Shown: piece after piece, positions 1 through 11,110 of the stretch
Layout of the letters: every line of letters starts with the position of its first letter
Position numbering within the stretch: position 1 is the first letter of the stretch
Assembly: GCF_000004075.3 (NCBI RefSeq)
Contig: NC_026658.2
Location: 5,828,001 to 5,892,000 of the forward strand
DNA length: 64,000 nt
Direction of reading: 5' to 3'
Origin: Cucumis sativus
Lineage: Eukaryota; Streptophyta; Magnoliopsida; Cucurbitales; Cucurbitaceae
Notes under the pieces: model-generated
Told to the model about the DNA's origin: nothing
Seen by the model: only the letters and a program-made list of their open reading frames with translations
The model's database searches: none
Made by a program: the position numbers and the translations under genes

Positions 1-89
1 GAGTAGTCAAAATCGCTTAAAAGCGAAAAAAAAAAAAAAACATATAGTGTATCTGGGTATTTGACTTGTGGCAAACAAAAGCCTCAAAT

Positions 90-500
90 GGGTTGCATAA
101 TGTACGCACGAGCATATCTCTGAACACTCACAACGTTTGGTAGAATTTTTGTGAACTGTTCAACAAACCATGGAAGACTCGACCTTTGATCTTTCATGTC
201 AAACGATAGAACTCTTAAGAAACCTTAACACACTTGTTTCCAGTTATTCATTAACGATTTCGCAACAGGCTTTCCATCTACCAATTACCCCAACTGGATC
301 GCAACGTCATACAATGTGATGGTGCATTAGAATCATCTTTGGTCTCATGAAATTAGAATTAAGTTATGATTGATCTCGTGTTAACTCTGATACAAACATG
401 AGTTTTCCCTTTCAAGCCTAGTAATCTCAAATATTTCATGGCTATTACGCATACTTCCACGTAACCTCCAGTTACAACCATCTTTCCAATGTTTGCACCT
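90..500 (-). mobile_element. Mutator-like (MULE) transposase N-terminal remnant
   Basis: The minus strand, read with frameshifts and stops, gives pieces that resemble the N-terminal part of plant MuDR-type transposases: a zinc-binding-like stretch beginning NWKDGCNWRLRGS with SHEIFEITRLE after it, then AKSLMNNWKQ, then LPWFVEQF and a late IMQP piece. In intact elements this region precedes the DDE catalytic core; no core is seen here. The segment is broken in all frames, so it cannot code for an active enzyme. The family call rests on remembered motif order, not on an alignment. Confidence 0.45.
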
Positions 501-559
501 AACATACCAAATATTTTGGTTTGATTCTACTACAATAATTTCATAGTGTTATGTGAGAC

Positions 560-1690
560 AATACTTTTAAAAGACCAAGTGAAGATCAATTTTATAGTCA
601 AATTAACATTCTCTTTTGAATTAAACAAGAATTGTCTACTAAGACACATTCCTATCTCCCAATGTGGATCCTTGTTCACAAACATAATCAACAGTGTCTC
701 AATCTATTTGGGTAAATATGTAAGATGCTATCATTTCATTCTCATCCTCTATATTTTATTCATTTTCAGTGTTAAATATCAAAACCACAATTTATTTCAA
801 CAATATTATAATCAAAACAAACCTTACTTGACTAATAAGCCAAAACCCTAAATTTAAACAATCTAAAGTTTCATTTCAAAATATGAACACACTTGTAAGT
901 TTAAAAATGAAGTGTTTGCAAAAATATATATAAAAAATGATAATAGGATCCATGTCACTACATTTTCTAAATTGCAGAAATAACAAATTTAAAAAGGGAT
1001 AACTCTTTTGATACCTCTCTAATATTTCTAATTACTTGATATATTTGTCATATTTGTAATATGAAAAAAAGAGGTACTATTAGCTAATATTTGTCATCTG
1101 TTTTTTTTTCTAAAAATTTACATATCAATACATACTTTATGCAATGTCTATTTTATAAAACAAAAATGCAAAACCATAAAATTAAATAATTACACAATAT
1201 AATACTATGAATTTAAGCCCTAAAATATACATGAAGGCTTAAAATCAAACAATTACATCTATAGGATATATACAAAATCACATTGTTAACCTAGTCTAGG
1301 TGGATCAGGTACACAATCTCACTACCTAATTACTTTAACAATAATGTTTTACGAAATAACATTATGAAAACAAATTAATTATGAATAGAAAATACATAAT
1401 TAAAAAAATGAAATAATTTTACCTTGGCACTCTAATGAAGTCAGTAAAATGGTGGGACGGTAGCGACCTCAAAGAAGCAATGAAGCAATGGTGAGTAGAA
1501 GAAAGGAAACTGGCTAGTGAGAAGATAAAACAAAAGAAAGAAAGTAGAGTGATTCTATCGAAAGAGGAGGAGGATCTTTTAACACGACTTTAGCTACACT
1601 TTTTTTTATAATAACTTCTCTCCTACCCTATTTTTTTACCATATTTGTTACTTTAAAAAAAATCTAAAAATAATAAACTTTTCAAGACGA
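560..1690. other. AT-rich spacer upstream of UBA2C
   Basis: No supported gene. The stretch is AT-rich with short open frames that look like chance. A slightly less AT-rich part at about 1,430-1,580 shows no recognisable coding or repeat family. Confidence 0.5.
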
Positions 1691-1694
1691 AGTG

Positions 1695-1835
1695 TAAGCC
1701 CATGGGCCCATAAAAGAGACATTGAGTTAAGACTCGGCCCAAATAAAAACATTGGGTATAGAATCAACTGCCCGCCATTCGTTCTATTTCTCTTCGTCTC
1801 CGTCATCGTTCCAAGCCTCGGATTAGGGTTTAGCT
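1695..1835 (+). promoter_or_regulatory. UBA2C proximal promoter: GGGCCC/site-II-like and telo-box motifs
   Basis: Near 1,698-1,710 the DNA reads GCCCATGGGCCCA, a site-II-like TGGGCC motif common in promoters of plant growth and ribosome-related genes. At about 1,821-1,832 it reads GATTAGGGTTTA, which contains a telo-box (AAACCCTA on the other strand). Both lie just upstream of the UBA2C start codon, the usual place for these paired motifs. Their function here is inferred from position and sequence only. Confidence 0.5.
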
Positions 1836-1906
1836 TCACCCTCTTCTTCTTCCTCTACTTCTACTCTACACTTCCAGGGATCTCCCTTCTTCCTCTCCTA
1901 TAACCC

Positions 1907-3211
1907 ATGGACGTCACCAAGAAGCGGAGGATGGACGAAAACGGTGTCGACTCCTCCGAAAGTTCTTTTTCAAGAATTACTCCCGAAGACGCCCGCAAGA
2001 TCATTGATCGTTTCACTCCCGACCAGCTTATCGATATTCTACAAGATGCGGTTTCGCGCCACTTAGATGTTCTTGATGCAGTACGATCAATTGCCGACCG
2101 AGATGTCTCCCAGCGGAAGCTATTTATTCGGGGTCTTAGTTGCGATACCAGTACAGAAGGCTTGCGTTCTCTCTTTTCCTCTTATGGGGAGCTTGAAGAA
2201 GCTGTTGTTATTATTGACAAGGCAACCGGGAAATCGAAAGGTTATGGCTTTGTGACTTTTAAGCATGTTGATGGTGCTCTACTGGCTTTGAAGGAACCGA
2301 GCAAGACAATTGATGGCCGCGTTACGGTGACGCAATTGGCTGCGGTGGGAATTTCCGGCCAGAATTCAAACGCTGCGGACTTGTCCTTGAGGAAAATTTA
2401 TGTGGCCAATGTTCCGATGGATATGCCGGCCGATAAGCTGTTGGCACACTTTTCGCTGTATGGAGAAATTGAGGAGGGGCCGCTAGGGTTCGATAAGCAG
2501 ACGGGTAAATGTAGGGGTTATGCTTTATTCGTTTACAAAAAGCCAGAGGGTGCTCAGGCAGCTCTGGTGGATCCTATCAAGACGATTGATGGAAGGCAGT
2601 TGAGTTGTAAATTTGCCAACGATGGGAAGAAAGGGAAACCTGGCGGAGGGCCAGATGGAAACCAAACGCAGGGGGCAGGTCAAGGAAACGTGCATGGTGA
2701 TGGCATGCCAATGGCTCCTCCGTCGGCAATGCCTGGTTCAGGCGGACAATACGGTGGACCGGGAGGCATGGGGTCATATGGAGGGTTTTCTAGTGGGCTT
2801 CAAGGGGCTCAGCCGCTGGCTCATCATCCGCTCAACTCGTCAATGGGTCCGGGGCTATCTTCTGTCGGGGGTCAGGCTCCATCTTCGTTGGGAAGCTCCG
2901 GTGGATACGGTGGCGGACCATATGGTGGTGGGTACGGTGGGCCTGGGTCAATTTATGGCGGTATGGGAAGTGTAGGTGGGGGTTTGGGTGGTTCTGGAGG
3001 CGGGTTGGGCGGAGCTGGGGGTGCTTCATCGCTGTATAGATTACCACAGAGTTCGGTTGGAATGCCTTCTGGCGGTTATCCGGATAGTGGGCATTATAGC
3101 ATGTCATCAGCATCCGGGCACCCAAATCAGCACCATCAACCGGCAGGAACATCACCAGCGCCACGTGTTCCACCTGGAGGGATGTATCCCAATGTGCCAC
3201 CATATTACTGA
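1907..3211 (+). CDS. UBA2C: UBP1-associated protein 2C-like RNA-binding protein (two RRMs)
   Basis: Single-exon coding region of 434 residues. The N-terminus carries a KKRR basic patch. RRM1 spans about residues 71-146 (RNP2 KLFIRGL, RNP1 KGYGFVTF) and RRM2 about 163-238 (RNP2 KIYVANV, RNP1 RGYALFVY). A Gly/Ser/Pro-rich tail runs from about 241 and ends [11 protein letters not shown], which matches the UBA2C subfamily ending. Known family members are nuclear proteins that bind U-rich RNA, associate with UBP1, and act in mRNA stability and stress or senescence responses. The ATG is preceded by an untranslated leader with promoter motifs and opens the conserved MDxxKKR start. Several short frames overlapping the Gly-rich region are shadows. 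Identification is strong from memory of the Arabidopsis protein; the exact orthologue was not searched. Confidence 0.93.
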   Translation: MDVTKKRRMDENGVDSSESSFSRITPEDARKIIDRFTPDQLIDILQDAVSRHLDVLDAVRSIADRDVSQRKLFIRGLSCDTSTEGLRSLFSSYGELEEAVVIIDKATGKSKGYGFVTFKHVDGALLALKEPSKTIDGRVTVTQLAAVGISGQNSNAADLSLRKIYVANVPMDMPADKLLAHFSLYGEIEEGPLGFDKQTGKCRGYALFVYKKPEGAQAALVDPIKTIDGRQLSCKFANDGKKGKPGGGPDGNQTQGAGQGNVHGDGMPMAPPSAMPGSGGQYGGPGGMGSYGGFSSGLQGAQPLAHHPLNSSMGPGLSSVGGQAPSSLGSSGGYGGGPYGGGYGGPGSIYGGMGSVGGGLGGSGGGLGGAGGASSLYRLPQSSVGMPSGGYPDSGHYSMSSASGHPNQHHQPAGTSPAPRVPPGGMYPNVPPYY

Positions 3212-3212
3212 G

Positions 3213-5366
3213 GTATTTTCGTTTTCATTCACACTGTCAATTATTTCATGATGTGTGATTTTAGATTAGCCACGCATACCTTATTCTTGTTATTCTGCAT
3301 GTTTGTTCCGAAAACTAATCTGCAGCGATCTTTTCCCCTCTGCTTGATGGTGTCAAGTTCCTTGGGGTTGTTCAGTTACTAACTTTTGTTTTGTGGCCTT
3401 TAGCATTCGAGCTTAACGTAAATGCATGTTTTGCCTGAAAATCTGCTTTTTCTCGTCATTTCTTTTTTGTTGTATTTTTTTCCGGGTCTAGTTTTTGCTT
3501 TCGTATCATATGGCTCCGGATTTTTTTGGTGACTATTGCGTTCTAAATAGTAGCAGTTTTCTTAATAAATCCTTTGCATTATATTACCACTAATGCGGAT
3601 TCTTTTGGTTTATTTTTCAATTTGACATCAGTTCTCACTTTTAATTTTGTTTCGTTGGTTTTCCATTGCACCGTTTTTAGGCTTTTCGCCATATTCTCAA
3701 TATTTGTGGCTTTCGATGATAATTATACTTGTGCGGTTATTATTTGCTTGAATTCCATTTACTGCAAAGGATTTCACTTGTTCATGTATTATGTTGTTAG
3801 AACGTGTAACATTCGTGTGATTGAGATGCAAACCTAGGTAATTTGAATTTTAGCTGAAATAATTCTGATGCTTTGGTTGCTTCATTGTGATTGATGACAT
3901 TATCTTTGAGTCAATCCGTACTAGAACCACGTAGGATGTTATATTTGAGAAGGGTTGGTTTTATTTTTATGCATGTGCATCCACTCTCTAAAAGTAATGA
4001 AATCTTATTTCTTCTATTTTGCCTATTCTTTCCCATTCCCTTGTTTTTTTTTCATGTTATACAATCGTTTGTTTCTGGAATAAGACATCATTCTTATCTC
4101 CTTCTCTCTCCTTTCGTGTATATTGTTGACTTGTTAGAATGACGATACTTGGCTTCTCCTCTTGTTAGAAAGCACTTTGGCTATTTCTACTGACCATGCC
4201 TTTATTAGCTCGTGTCAGCTTACTTTGGAAAGCTGGATTTTTGAAAATGCTGATTTCATATTCTCTCGGGAATTAGTTATTGAATATATGTACTCACAGC
4301 TAAAGTTGATTATTTCTGGAGTCTCTGTGATCTAATTGGCTTAGATATGCTGACTTTTATAGTTTCCGTAGCATTTTTCTTAATTAACATTAATAGAAAG
4401 AATTGTTGGTTTTTATATGCACTTATCTTATTTATTCAAAATAGTGGTCCCAACTTAATGGCAATATGTGTTAATTATCACATATGTTTTAAGCCATGTA
4501 CCATGTGGATATGGAAACTGAAAGAAGGAAGGTATTATTTGTTCATTTATTATCTCATGTAAATGAGGTCTTCACTTTCTGACTTATCCTGTCCCTGCCC
4601 TCATCTTTACTTTTTTTATTTATCCTACCGTTTGGATTTTGGGAATGAAGCCATTCTCATTTTTTCTCCTCTATTATATATATAAACACACAATGTCTGT
4701 TTCTTGTTCTGAAGGCTGCCATTTGTACTACAGTTTATTATCTCGTTAGCTCATAATACGTGGCTTAGAAACATTGATTTATCTGAGTATGTTGGTTTCA
4801 ATATAAAGGAGCTACTTGTTGAATCTAATTAATTTAATGTTTAAGTTGTCGTTTCTCTTATTACTGTAATCCAAATCTCATTTTGTTTATAACTAAAGGG
4901 AGTTTTGGTGGTCTGTTTTTTTGTATGCCCTTGTACTCTTTCATTTTTTTCTCAATGAAAGTTGTTTCTATAAAAAACTGAAGGGAGATTGATTGTATTG
5001 TCTAGTTTATTTGAAATGCTGGTCTTCACCTTTATGATTCTGACCATCTAAGATTTCCTTTGGATTTCTAACACCGTTGCTTTTACATTGTCAATGCTAT
5101 AGCCTTTATAATTTTGGTTTCTTGTTCCAGAAAAATGCCTTCATAATGTCTGAGTTTTGGTTAAATCTGCTGTGTTTCCCTTTGAACTATTTATTTTATG
5201 TTAGCTCTCTCTATTTAAGTATGTGGTTTTATTATTCATAGTTTTTTTAGCAAGGGTTGATGATTGGTTTAAGATATTGTTTGAATAATTTGCTTTCACC
5301 TAGCATGACCTTTTCTTGTTTGTTTGTGTGTAGTGATGAGTTTAGTTAAATGGGTTTCTGATTCAG
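3213..5366 (+). other. Probable 3'-UTR intron of UBA2C, with a downstream UTR exon
   Basis: The stop codon TGA (3209-3211) is followed by one G and then GTATTTTC, a good plant donor. The next 2.1 kb is T-rich and non-coding, as plant introns are. A plausible acceptor, TTTCTGATTCAG, ends at 5,366 and is followed by a less T-rich block to about 5,600 that could be the final UTR exon. Alternative acceptors lie at about 5,389 and 5,425. 3'-UTR introns and alternative 3' splicing are known in UBA2 genes. Not proven without transcript reads. Confidence 0.45.
4880..4980 (+). mobile_element. Short LINE 3'-end fragment
   Basis: The stretch ending TTCTCAATGAAAGTTGTTTC and then an A-rich tail resembles the end of the LINE remnant at about 22,560-22,665, which has a T-rich tract and CCAGTGAAAGTTGTTGATTC. 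Sharing of the GTATG..CTTG..TTC and GTGAAAGTTGTT-type blocks suggests a 5'-truncated copy of the same non-LTR family lying inside the UBA2C 3' intron region. Confidence 0.4.
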
Positions 5367-5599
5367 GTTATGATGCTTGTTGGGCGCAGATGCTTTATGT
5401 GCTCTGGTGATTGCGTTGATTGCAGACTGTAACTCTGGTTTGATGAATGCATTAGCTTTGCTTGTGGCCTCTGCTGTTTAACTGCACCTTTGAGTTGTCC
5501 CTTGATAATTACTTGTAGTCAAAGAGACAGTTAGAAAGTTAGATAATTTTTGTACTGTACCCAATCACTTATTTGTGCTACTTGACTTTTCTACTAGTA

Positions 5600-7600
5600 G
5601 TGAGTTTTAGTATTTTATGAGTACTTTTATTTGCTCTGGTTATTGTAGCTTTGTCTGTTTTCTTTTGCTTTCAAATGCTTGGACAATCTTTTCTTCTATC
5701 TTTTTCATCTACTGTTCTCCTTTTCCCCCTAAGCATTTATTGCTTAGAATTTCGTATTTTGATATTTTCAACTTTGATAGTCACTTGTGCTCGTCTTGAT
5801 TTGAGTGTATCAACCGCCATCTTGGTTTGAGTGTATCAACCTGTTTGAAGAATATTGTATTTTCTTGGTTGTTGACTCGTTGCGCTCATCTGCTGGGAAC
5901 TTTGAATCGTTGGCAGTTCTTGTTGTCTAATTGGTTTTTATTCCCTTCTCTTCCATTATTATTGTCATACTTTTCAATCATTGTTTGTGGATGATTGATG
6001 AAAGAATTAAGAAGGGAAAATAAAATCCATGGTGGTTGTATTTGTTGAACTTGGTAGTGGTTTGTATGTCGATGCTGTGTGGGTCCAACTTCTATTGTTG
6101 CTCTGCTGTGTGTCTTTGTTTTGAAGAAAGTTGTTGGAGCAACAGACTTTTGTCAGGCTTGGATTTGAATGTTACTTGAAGCCCTTTATATGTATCTATT
6201 ATCTTTTGATGGTTTGGTTTTGTTGACCTATAGACTGAGAGAGATGCTATTTTCACTTCTGAGTTGTGTGACTTCACTCTTTAGTTGGTTGATTCAAGTG
6301 CATAGTTGAGTTAGATGGTTGGACCAAATACATGAGCACAGTGACGAGACTGAGTTCATTTTTGCTTTCTTTATTTCTGTGTCGTGTATTGATTACTTCG
6401 AAGTTGGCTTGGTTGATGGTGGGTGGTGTGTTTTTTTTTATGGATGACGAAAGAATATTTGTTTCTCATTGCCCCTTTTTACTCGATATATTGTTCTTCA
6501 ACCCCATTTAGAAGTTTGACCTATTCACTTTCAAATTTTGTGAAAAAAATTACTCAGTATTTTGATGGAGTTTTAGGTGCCAAATATTTTGGAGGCCTAG
6601 AATTTGTAGGATGGATGTTAGAAACTGAACTGGCATTGCCTTAATTGGTTTGTGAGTCGGTTTGGAATGAGGTTGTAGGTGTGAAGAAGTTGATTTGTAT
6701 GAAATATTTAAAAATAAATCCCAAATGCCCCTGATGAAGAGTGTTTATTAGATTTATGTTTCTCTCACATAATATTTGGCGTTTTTTGTGTTTTGTGTTT
6801 GGTGGAATATGAAATGAGATGACACAAGTGGACATCAACCCACTGGGGGGGGGGCACCTGTTTGTGGAGGACTTAATATCACTCAACAAGACTTCACATT
6901 AAATTGCTGCTGAAATTTTACAATTCCTTTCTCTTTGGCATCACCTGTTGATGAAGCTCATTCCTCGGTTCACCCATGGCTTCTCTCTGTAATCTTATCT
7001 CCTTTTTTTCTTTTTCCCTTGAAATTATGGAATCATATAATTAAATTTGTTTTGTTTCTTAGAAACATTTTCTTCTTTTTTTGGAAAGATATAAAATTAT
7101 TGTCACTGCCTGTTGAATGTTAATATTTACATAAACTTATGGAACAAAGGTTCTTCATAGACACAGATGAGATTAAGTATCATTATGTTGCAATATTTGT
7201 GGGATTTCGAAAATATCATGAATACTCAATTTGTTTTGTTGTTTTTTTTCTAAGAAAAACAGAAGGAAATTCATCTGAACAAACCATTTTTTCCCCCTAA
7301 AGATATGAAGTACTTTTATGTTACACAAATTATTTGTGATGTTACACTCACATATCATGAATAAACGTATTTACATATTCGTGATGTGGTTTGTATGAAT
7401 TTTCATTCAAAATCGATATATCACTTAAACCAGTAAATATGTAAATGCGTTTTCTTTTCCTATTAAAAGTGTATTGAGTGTGTTTTCAACAATATGGGTA
7501 TTTCGTCTAAAGGGAAAAAACTAATTTGGATCTCTTTGTTTATGGATGCTCAAATGGCTATGTTTCAATGACAAAACAAGAGGAGAAAAGTGTTGGGATA
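5600..7600. other. T-rich intergenic DNA downstream of UBA2C
   Basis: No supported gene. Short open frames here are T-rich chance frames. A short direct repeat of TTGAGTGTATCAACC occurs near 5,802 and 5,829. Some of this may belong to alternative 3' ends of UBA2C. Confidence 0.4.
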
Positions 7601-7639
7601 AAATCACATCCCAATTTTATAGCACGAATATGCACATAA

Positions 7640-7787
7640 ATTAAAGAAATCAATCAAAATGGAAAACACAATCATTTATATGCAGAACTCTCAACTTAGA
7701 TAAAAACACAAAAATTAAAGAAATCAATCAAAATGGAAAACACAATCATTTATATGCAGAACTCTCAACTTAGATAAAAACACAAAC
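7640..7787. repeat. Perfect 74-bp tandem duplication
   Basis: Two copies in direct tandem with a period of 74 bp: TTAAAGAAATCAATC begins at 7,641 and again at 7,715, and the copies stay identical through AACTTAGATAAAAACACAAA. Lack of divergence suggests a recent event or an assembly duplication. Confidence 0.85.
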
Positions 7788-7878
7788 AAAAAATAAATCG
7801 TATTTGACAATCAAATTACAAAAATGGTTTGAAAGTCTTTAACTACTCTTAATACTTTCCAACTAGACAACACAATAC

Positions 7879-8090
7879 AAATTTAATTAGCACACAAACT
7901 TAAATTAAAATACCGATATAGTCTATCACTTTTCTAATCCTTCTCTTCATGTACTTCGAATTCATGGTTTTTGTACACTTTTTAAATTTAATTAGCACAC
8001 AAACTTAAAGTACTTTAAATACTGAGATAGTCTATCACTTTTCTAATCCTTCTTCATGTACTACGAATTCATGGCTTTTGTAAACTTTTT
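7879..8090. repeat. Imperfect ~105-bp tandem duplication
   Basis: AAATTTAATTAGCACACAAAC starts at 7,879 and again at 7,984. Each copy also carries GATATAGTCTATCAC or GATAGTCTATCAC, then TTTTCTAATCCTTC, then a GAATTCATGG block. The copies differ by small indels, so this duplication looks older than the 74-bp one next to it. Confidence 0.8.
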
Positions 8091-10060
8091 AGGTTGGAAA
8101 ACTGTCTTTTTAATATTTTGCAAAATAAAAATCACAACAAAAGGACAATTACTTATTTTAGAAAAAGAAATTAAAAGTAAGATGATAAATAAAATTTTAA
8201 AGGTTGATATAAAAGAGAAGTTAAAATATGCTAATGGTGACAACAAGTGCGGGTGGGTGTGAGTGTGAGTTAAGTAGATGAGAGAAAGTGTGAAATATGA
8301 GATTTTGTTTATTATTAACTTTTTATTTATTTATTATCTTTTTACAATTTTCATGTCACAATTAAACTAATAAATGATTTTCGTAAAAATAGACCATAAA
8401 GGAAAAACGTTCTAAATTTACTAAATAACTAAAAACGTGTGTTCTACTCGACAACTTTATTAATATATATTTTTGCTAAAATAAATAAATAGTATATAGT
8501 TGTAAATTTAAAAATTAATTTAATATATCAACTTCTATCCACTTATATTTTTTAGTATTAAATGTTTTAAATAATTTATAAAAACATTATGTAATGATTA
8601 TTTAAATTACTAATTGTGACTTGACTAGGGTGATTTTCTTCCTTCACTATTTATTATAAACTTAACAATTTTATAATTTTTTTTATATTCATGTCACAAA
8701 CCACTTGTTAACTTATATAACTTTTTTATAAAAATGATATATACTAATTAATTACCTACATAAAATATTTTAAGATGGTATGAAAGTAAAAATAAGATTG
8801 TTATTTATTAAGAAATCAAGACTATATTTATGTACAACTACTAATGATGTACTACAAGTTGGATTTTTTTAAAAATTGGCACAACTTATAAAAGTTCATT
8901 AGTTGATTGTGATTGTTATTTAAAAGAAGCTAAATACATCATAAGATATAATCTTTCTATACTTAACTCAAAACACTAAATCAAAACACTATATAACAAT
9001 CTATAGTATATATAAAAGCTTAGATGAGAACAAAAAAGTTAGGACATTTTTGCCATTTCATTGTATTATTTTCTATTATTGCATTGGTAACAATTTTGTT
9101 TTTTTTTTTACTTTCCTATTTTAATGGTAATTGAAGAATAAATGAGATGATTTTATAAATACCTTATGAATTTATTAGGTTTATCGTAACTTATGAATCA
9201 CTCATAGGTCAACAAAACCAAAAGTCCATCCAACTTCTAAAATAAAAATAATCAATAATTCTTTTTTCTCTTTTATTTTGTTCTATTTCAACTCATGCTA
9301 ATTGAAAAAAAAATTATAAATACCTTATTAGATAATTATTCTAATTGTAAATTTGTAACTTAACTAAACCGAAATATTATCCAAATTTTAAATAAAAAGA
9401 ATTAATAAATAAATCAGTTAACTAATATAATTAACAAACATTTATCAATTCTTAAATAGCATCAATTAGTTGAGTTTTGGATTGCTATAAAAAATTCCAT
9501 TTTTCTACCTTCCAAGTTTGCAAACAAATTAGATAACATTCTTCTTTATTTGATTGCATGGTTCTAATCATATAGTTTCAATCTTTGTTTATTTATTTTA
9601 GTTATTGTAAGCTTTGTTAGATGTGTTTATTTTAAAACTATATCTCACAAAATCTTTTACATTTCATAAATTGTTTCATGTTGATATATAAAAATTACAA
9701 TTTAAAACATCTTCATTAACAAGGTAGACATTCAATAGAATTTGAAAAAGTTAATGATCTATTTTTATATTAATTAAATAATAAAAAATAAACAAAAAAT
9801 TAATCAAATTTGCTTGATTGATTTAACTTTTGGAAATTTAAGATTTGGAAAGTAGAAAAAAAATTATTTTCCTGGTAGTATAGATTTAAGGACAAAAAAG
9901 AAAATTATTTTTTAAACGCAAATATTAAATACATCTAAACATCGTTGAATTAGAATAGGAATAACAACCAACTAGCCAAAATTATTTATAAAATATAGTA
10001 AAATTTTTAGTTTATTTGAATTTTTTTATTACTTTTTAGGGTATACATAGCAATGTTTTC
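8091..10060. other. AT-rich spacer
   Basis: Very AT-rich DNA without a convincing coding frame, RNA gene or recognisable element. The short open frames near 8,060-8,260 run through both strands of low-complexity sequence and are not supported as genes. Confidence 0.5.
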
Positions 10061-10064
10061 CTAG

Positions 10065-10395
10065 TCTGGCCTTACATTAGAACTTTGCACCTTGCTCCTT
10101 GCGCTAAGGGTATACCTCCGTAAACGAGCTCCACGGGCTTCTTTCTTTCTTTTCAAGCAAAGATGTCTTTATGGTGGCGGCGGAGATGTAGGCTTACCAC
10201 CCCTCCAAAGGACCTTACCGCTCCGTGGGATTTTGAAGGGGTATTCAATCCTAAAGCGCTCACGAGCTCTCCCTAGAAAGAGGATCGGAGCTGCTCTTCT
10301 TTACCCATATTCCTACATTCTGATCATAATGGTTGTGCCGGCGCCTCCTGGAGGTAGACCCAACAATAGTTACCTTCCCATGACTAATTTGTATT
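10065..10395. other. GC-rich insert of organelle-like character (candidate NUMT)
   Basis: A block of about 330 bp with much higher GC than the flanks and sharp boundaries to AT-rich DNA. It has a 106-codon open frame on the plus strand (10,092-10,412), but the translation is not a protein I recognise. Its texture (GGTGGCGGCGGAG, TGGAGGTAGACCC, few A/T runs) is like intergenic plant mitochondrial DNA. The nuclear-mitochondrial insert idea is inference. It could also be a transposon fragment of higher GC. Confidence 0.4.
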
Positions 10396-10399
10396 TCCC

Positions 10400-11085
10400 A
10401 CATTCCCTATAAAAGACCATCAAAACAAAAAAAAAATTAATAATTGAAAAAAAAAAATTAATTGATAGATACAGTTATCTAATATTTTAAATTAGAAAAT
10501 TTCATCCAACTAAATGAAATATTTTTATTCTATTATATAAATTATACTATTTTTTTACCAAATCAATCTATGATTTAAAATGGCAAACATATAATAACAT
10601 TTTATTTTCTCAAACAATATTAATATTTAGTATTTGTAATTTTATGAGTTTTTATTTTAATATTTAGATTGATATCTTTAGTAGTAATAATAATGAAAAA
10701 AGTGGCCTGTTCTGTTTATAGTATAATCCCTAACCGCTAAATCTTACCTATATCTATTATTTATTTTTATTCTAATAATTTAATGTCCAATCATTTTGTT
10801 TCAACAAAATAATAATAATAACAATCTCTCTAAATTTTCTCAATTTAGAAATATTGTTATTAATTTTAGTTAGTTTTAATTAAACTTACTTAAAGATGTG
10901 ATTATATTTTTCTAACATTGGAAAGAAGTAATTTAGTCCATTCCAAGGAACTCAACCTAATTTTCGGTTGGTTCATATGTTGTTATGTTGTTAACTAGAA
11001 ACTGAGAAATAAAAGAAAAAATATATATCTATAATTGTAAATGTTTGCAATTTAAACCATGAGTGCTAATTTATTCATAAATTTG
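10400..11085. other. AT-rich upstream region of the acidic-protein gene
   Basis: No gene seen. A possible 5'-UTR splice acceptor, ATAAATTTGCAG, lies just before 11,090, shortly upstream of the proposed start codon at 11,111. Confidence 0.35.
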
Positions 11086-11110
11086 CAGGTGAACTCAAAA
11101 TATTGAAGGC

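Noticed and set aside
10092..10412. 106-codon frame as a functional gene
   Set aside because: No recognisable product. The length is explained by the GC-rich composition of the insert.
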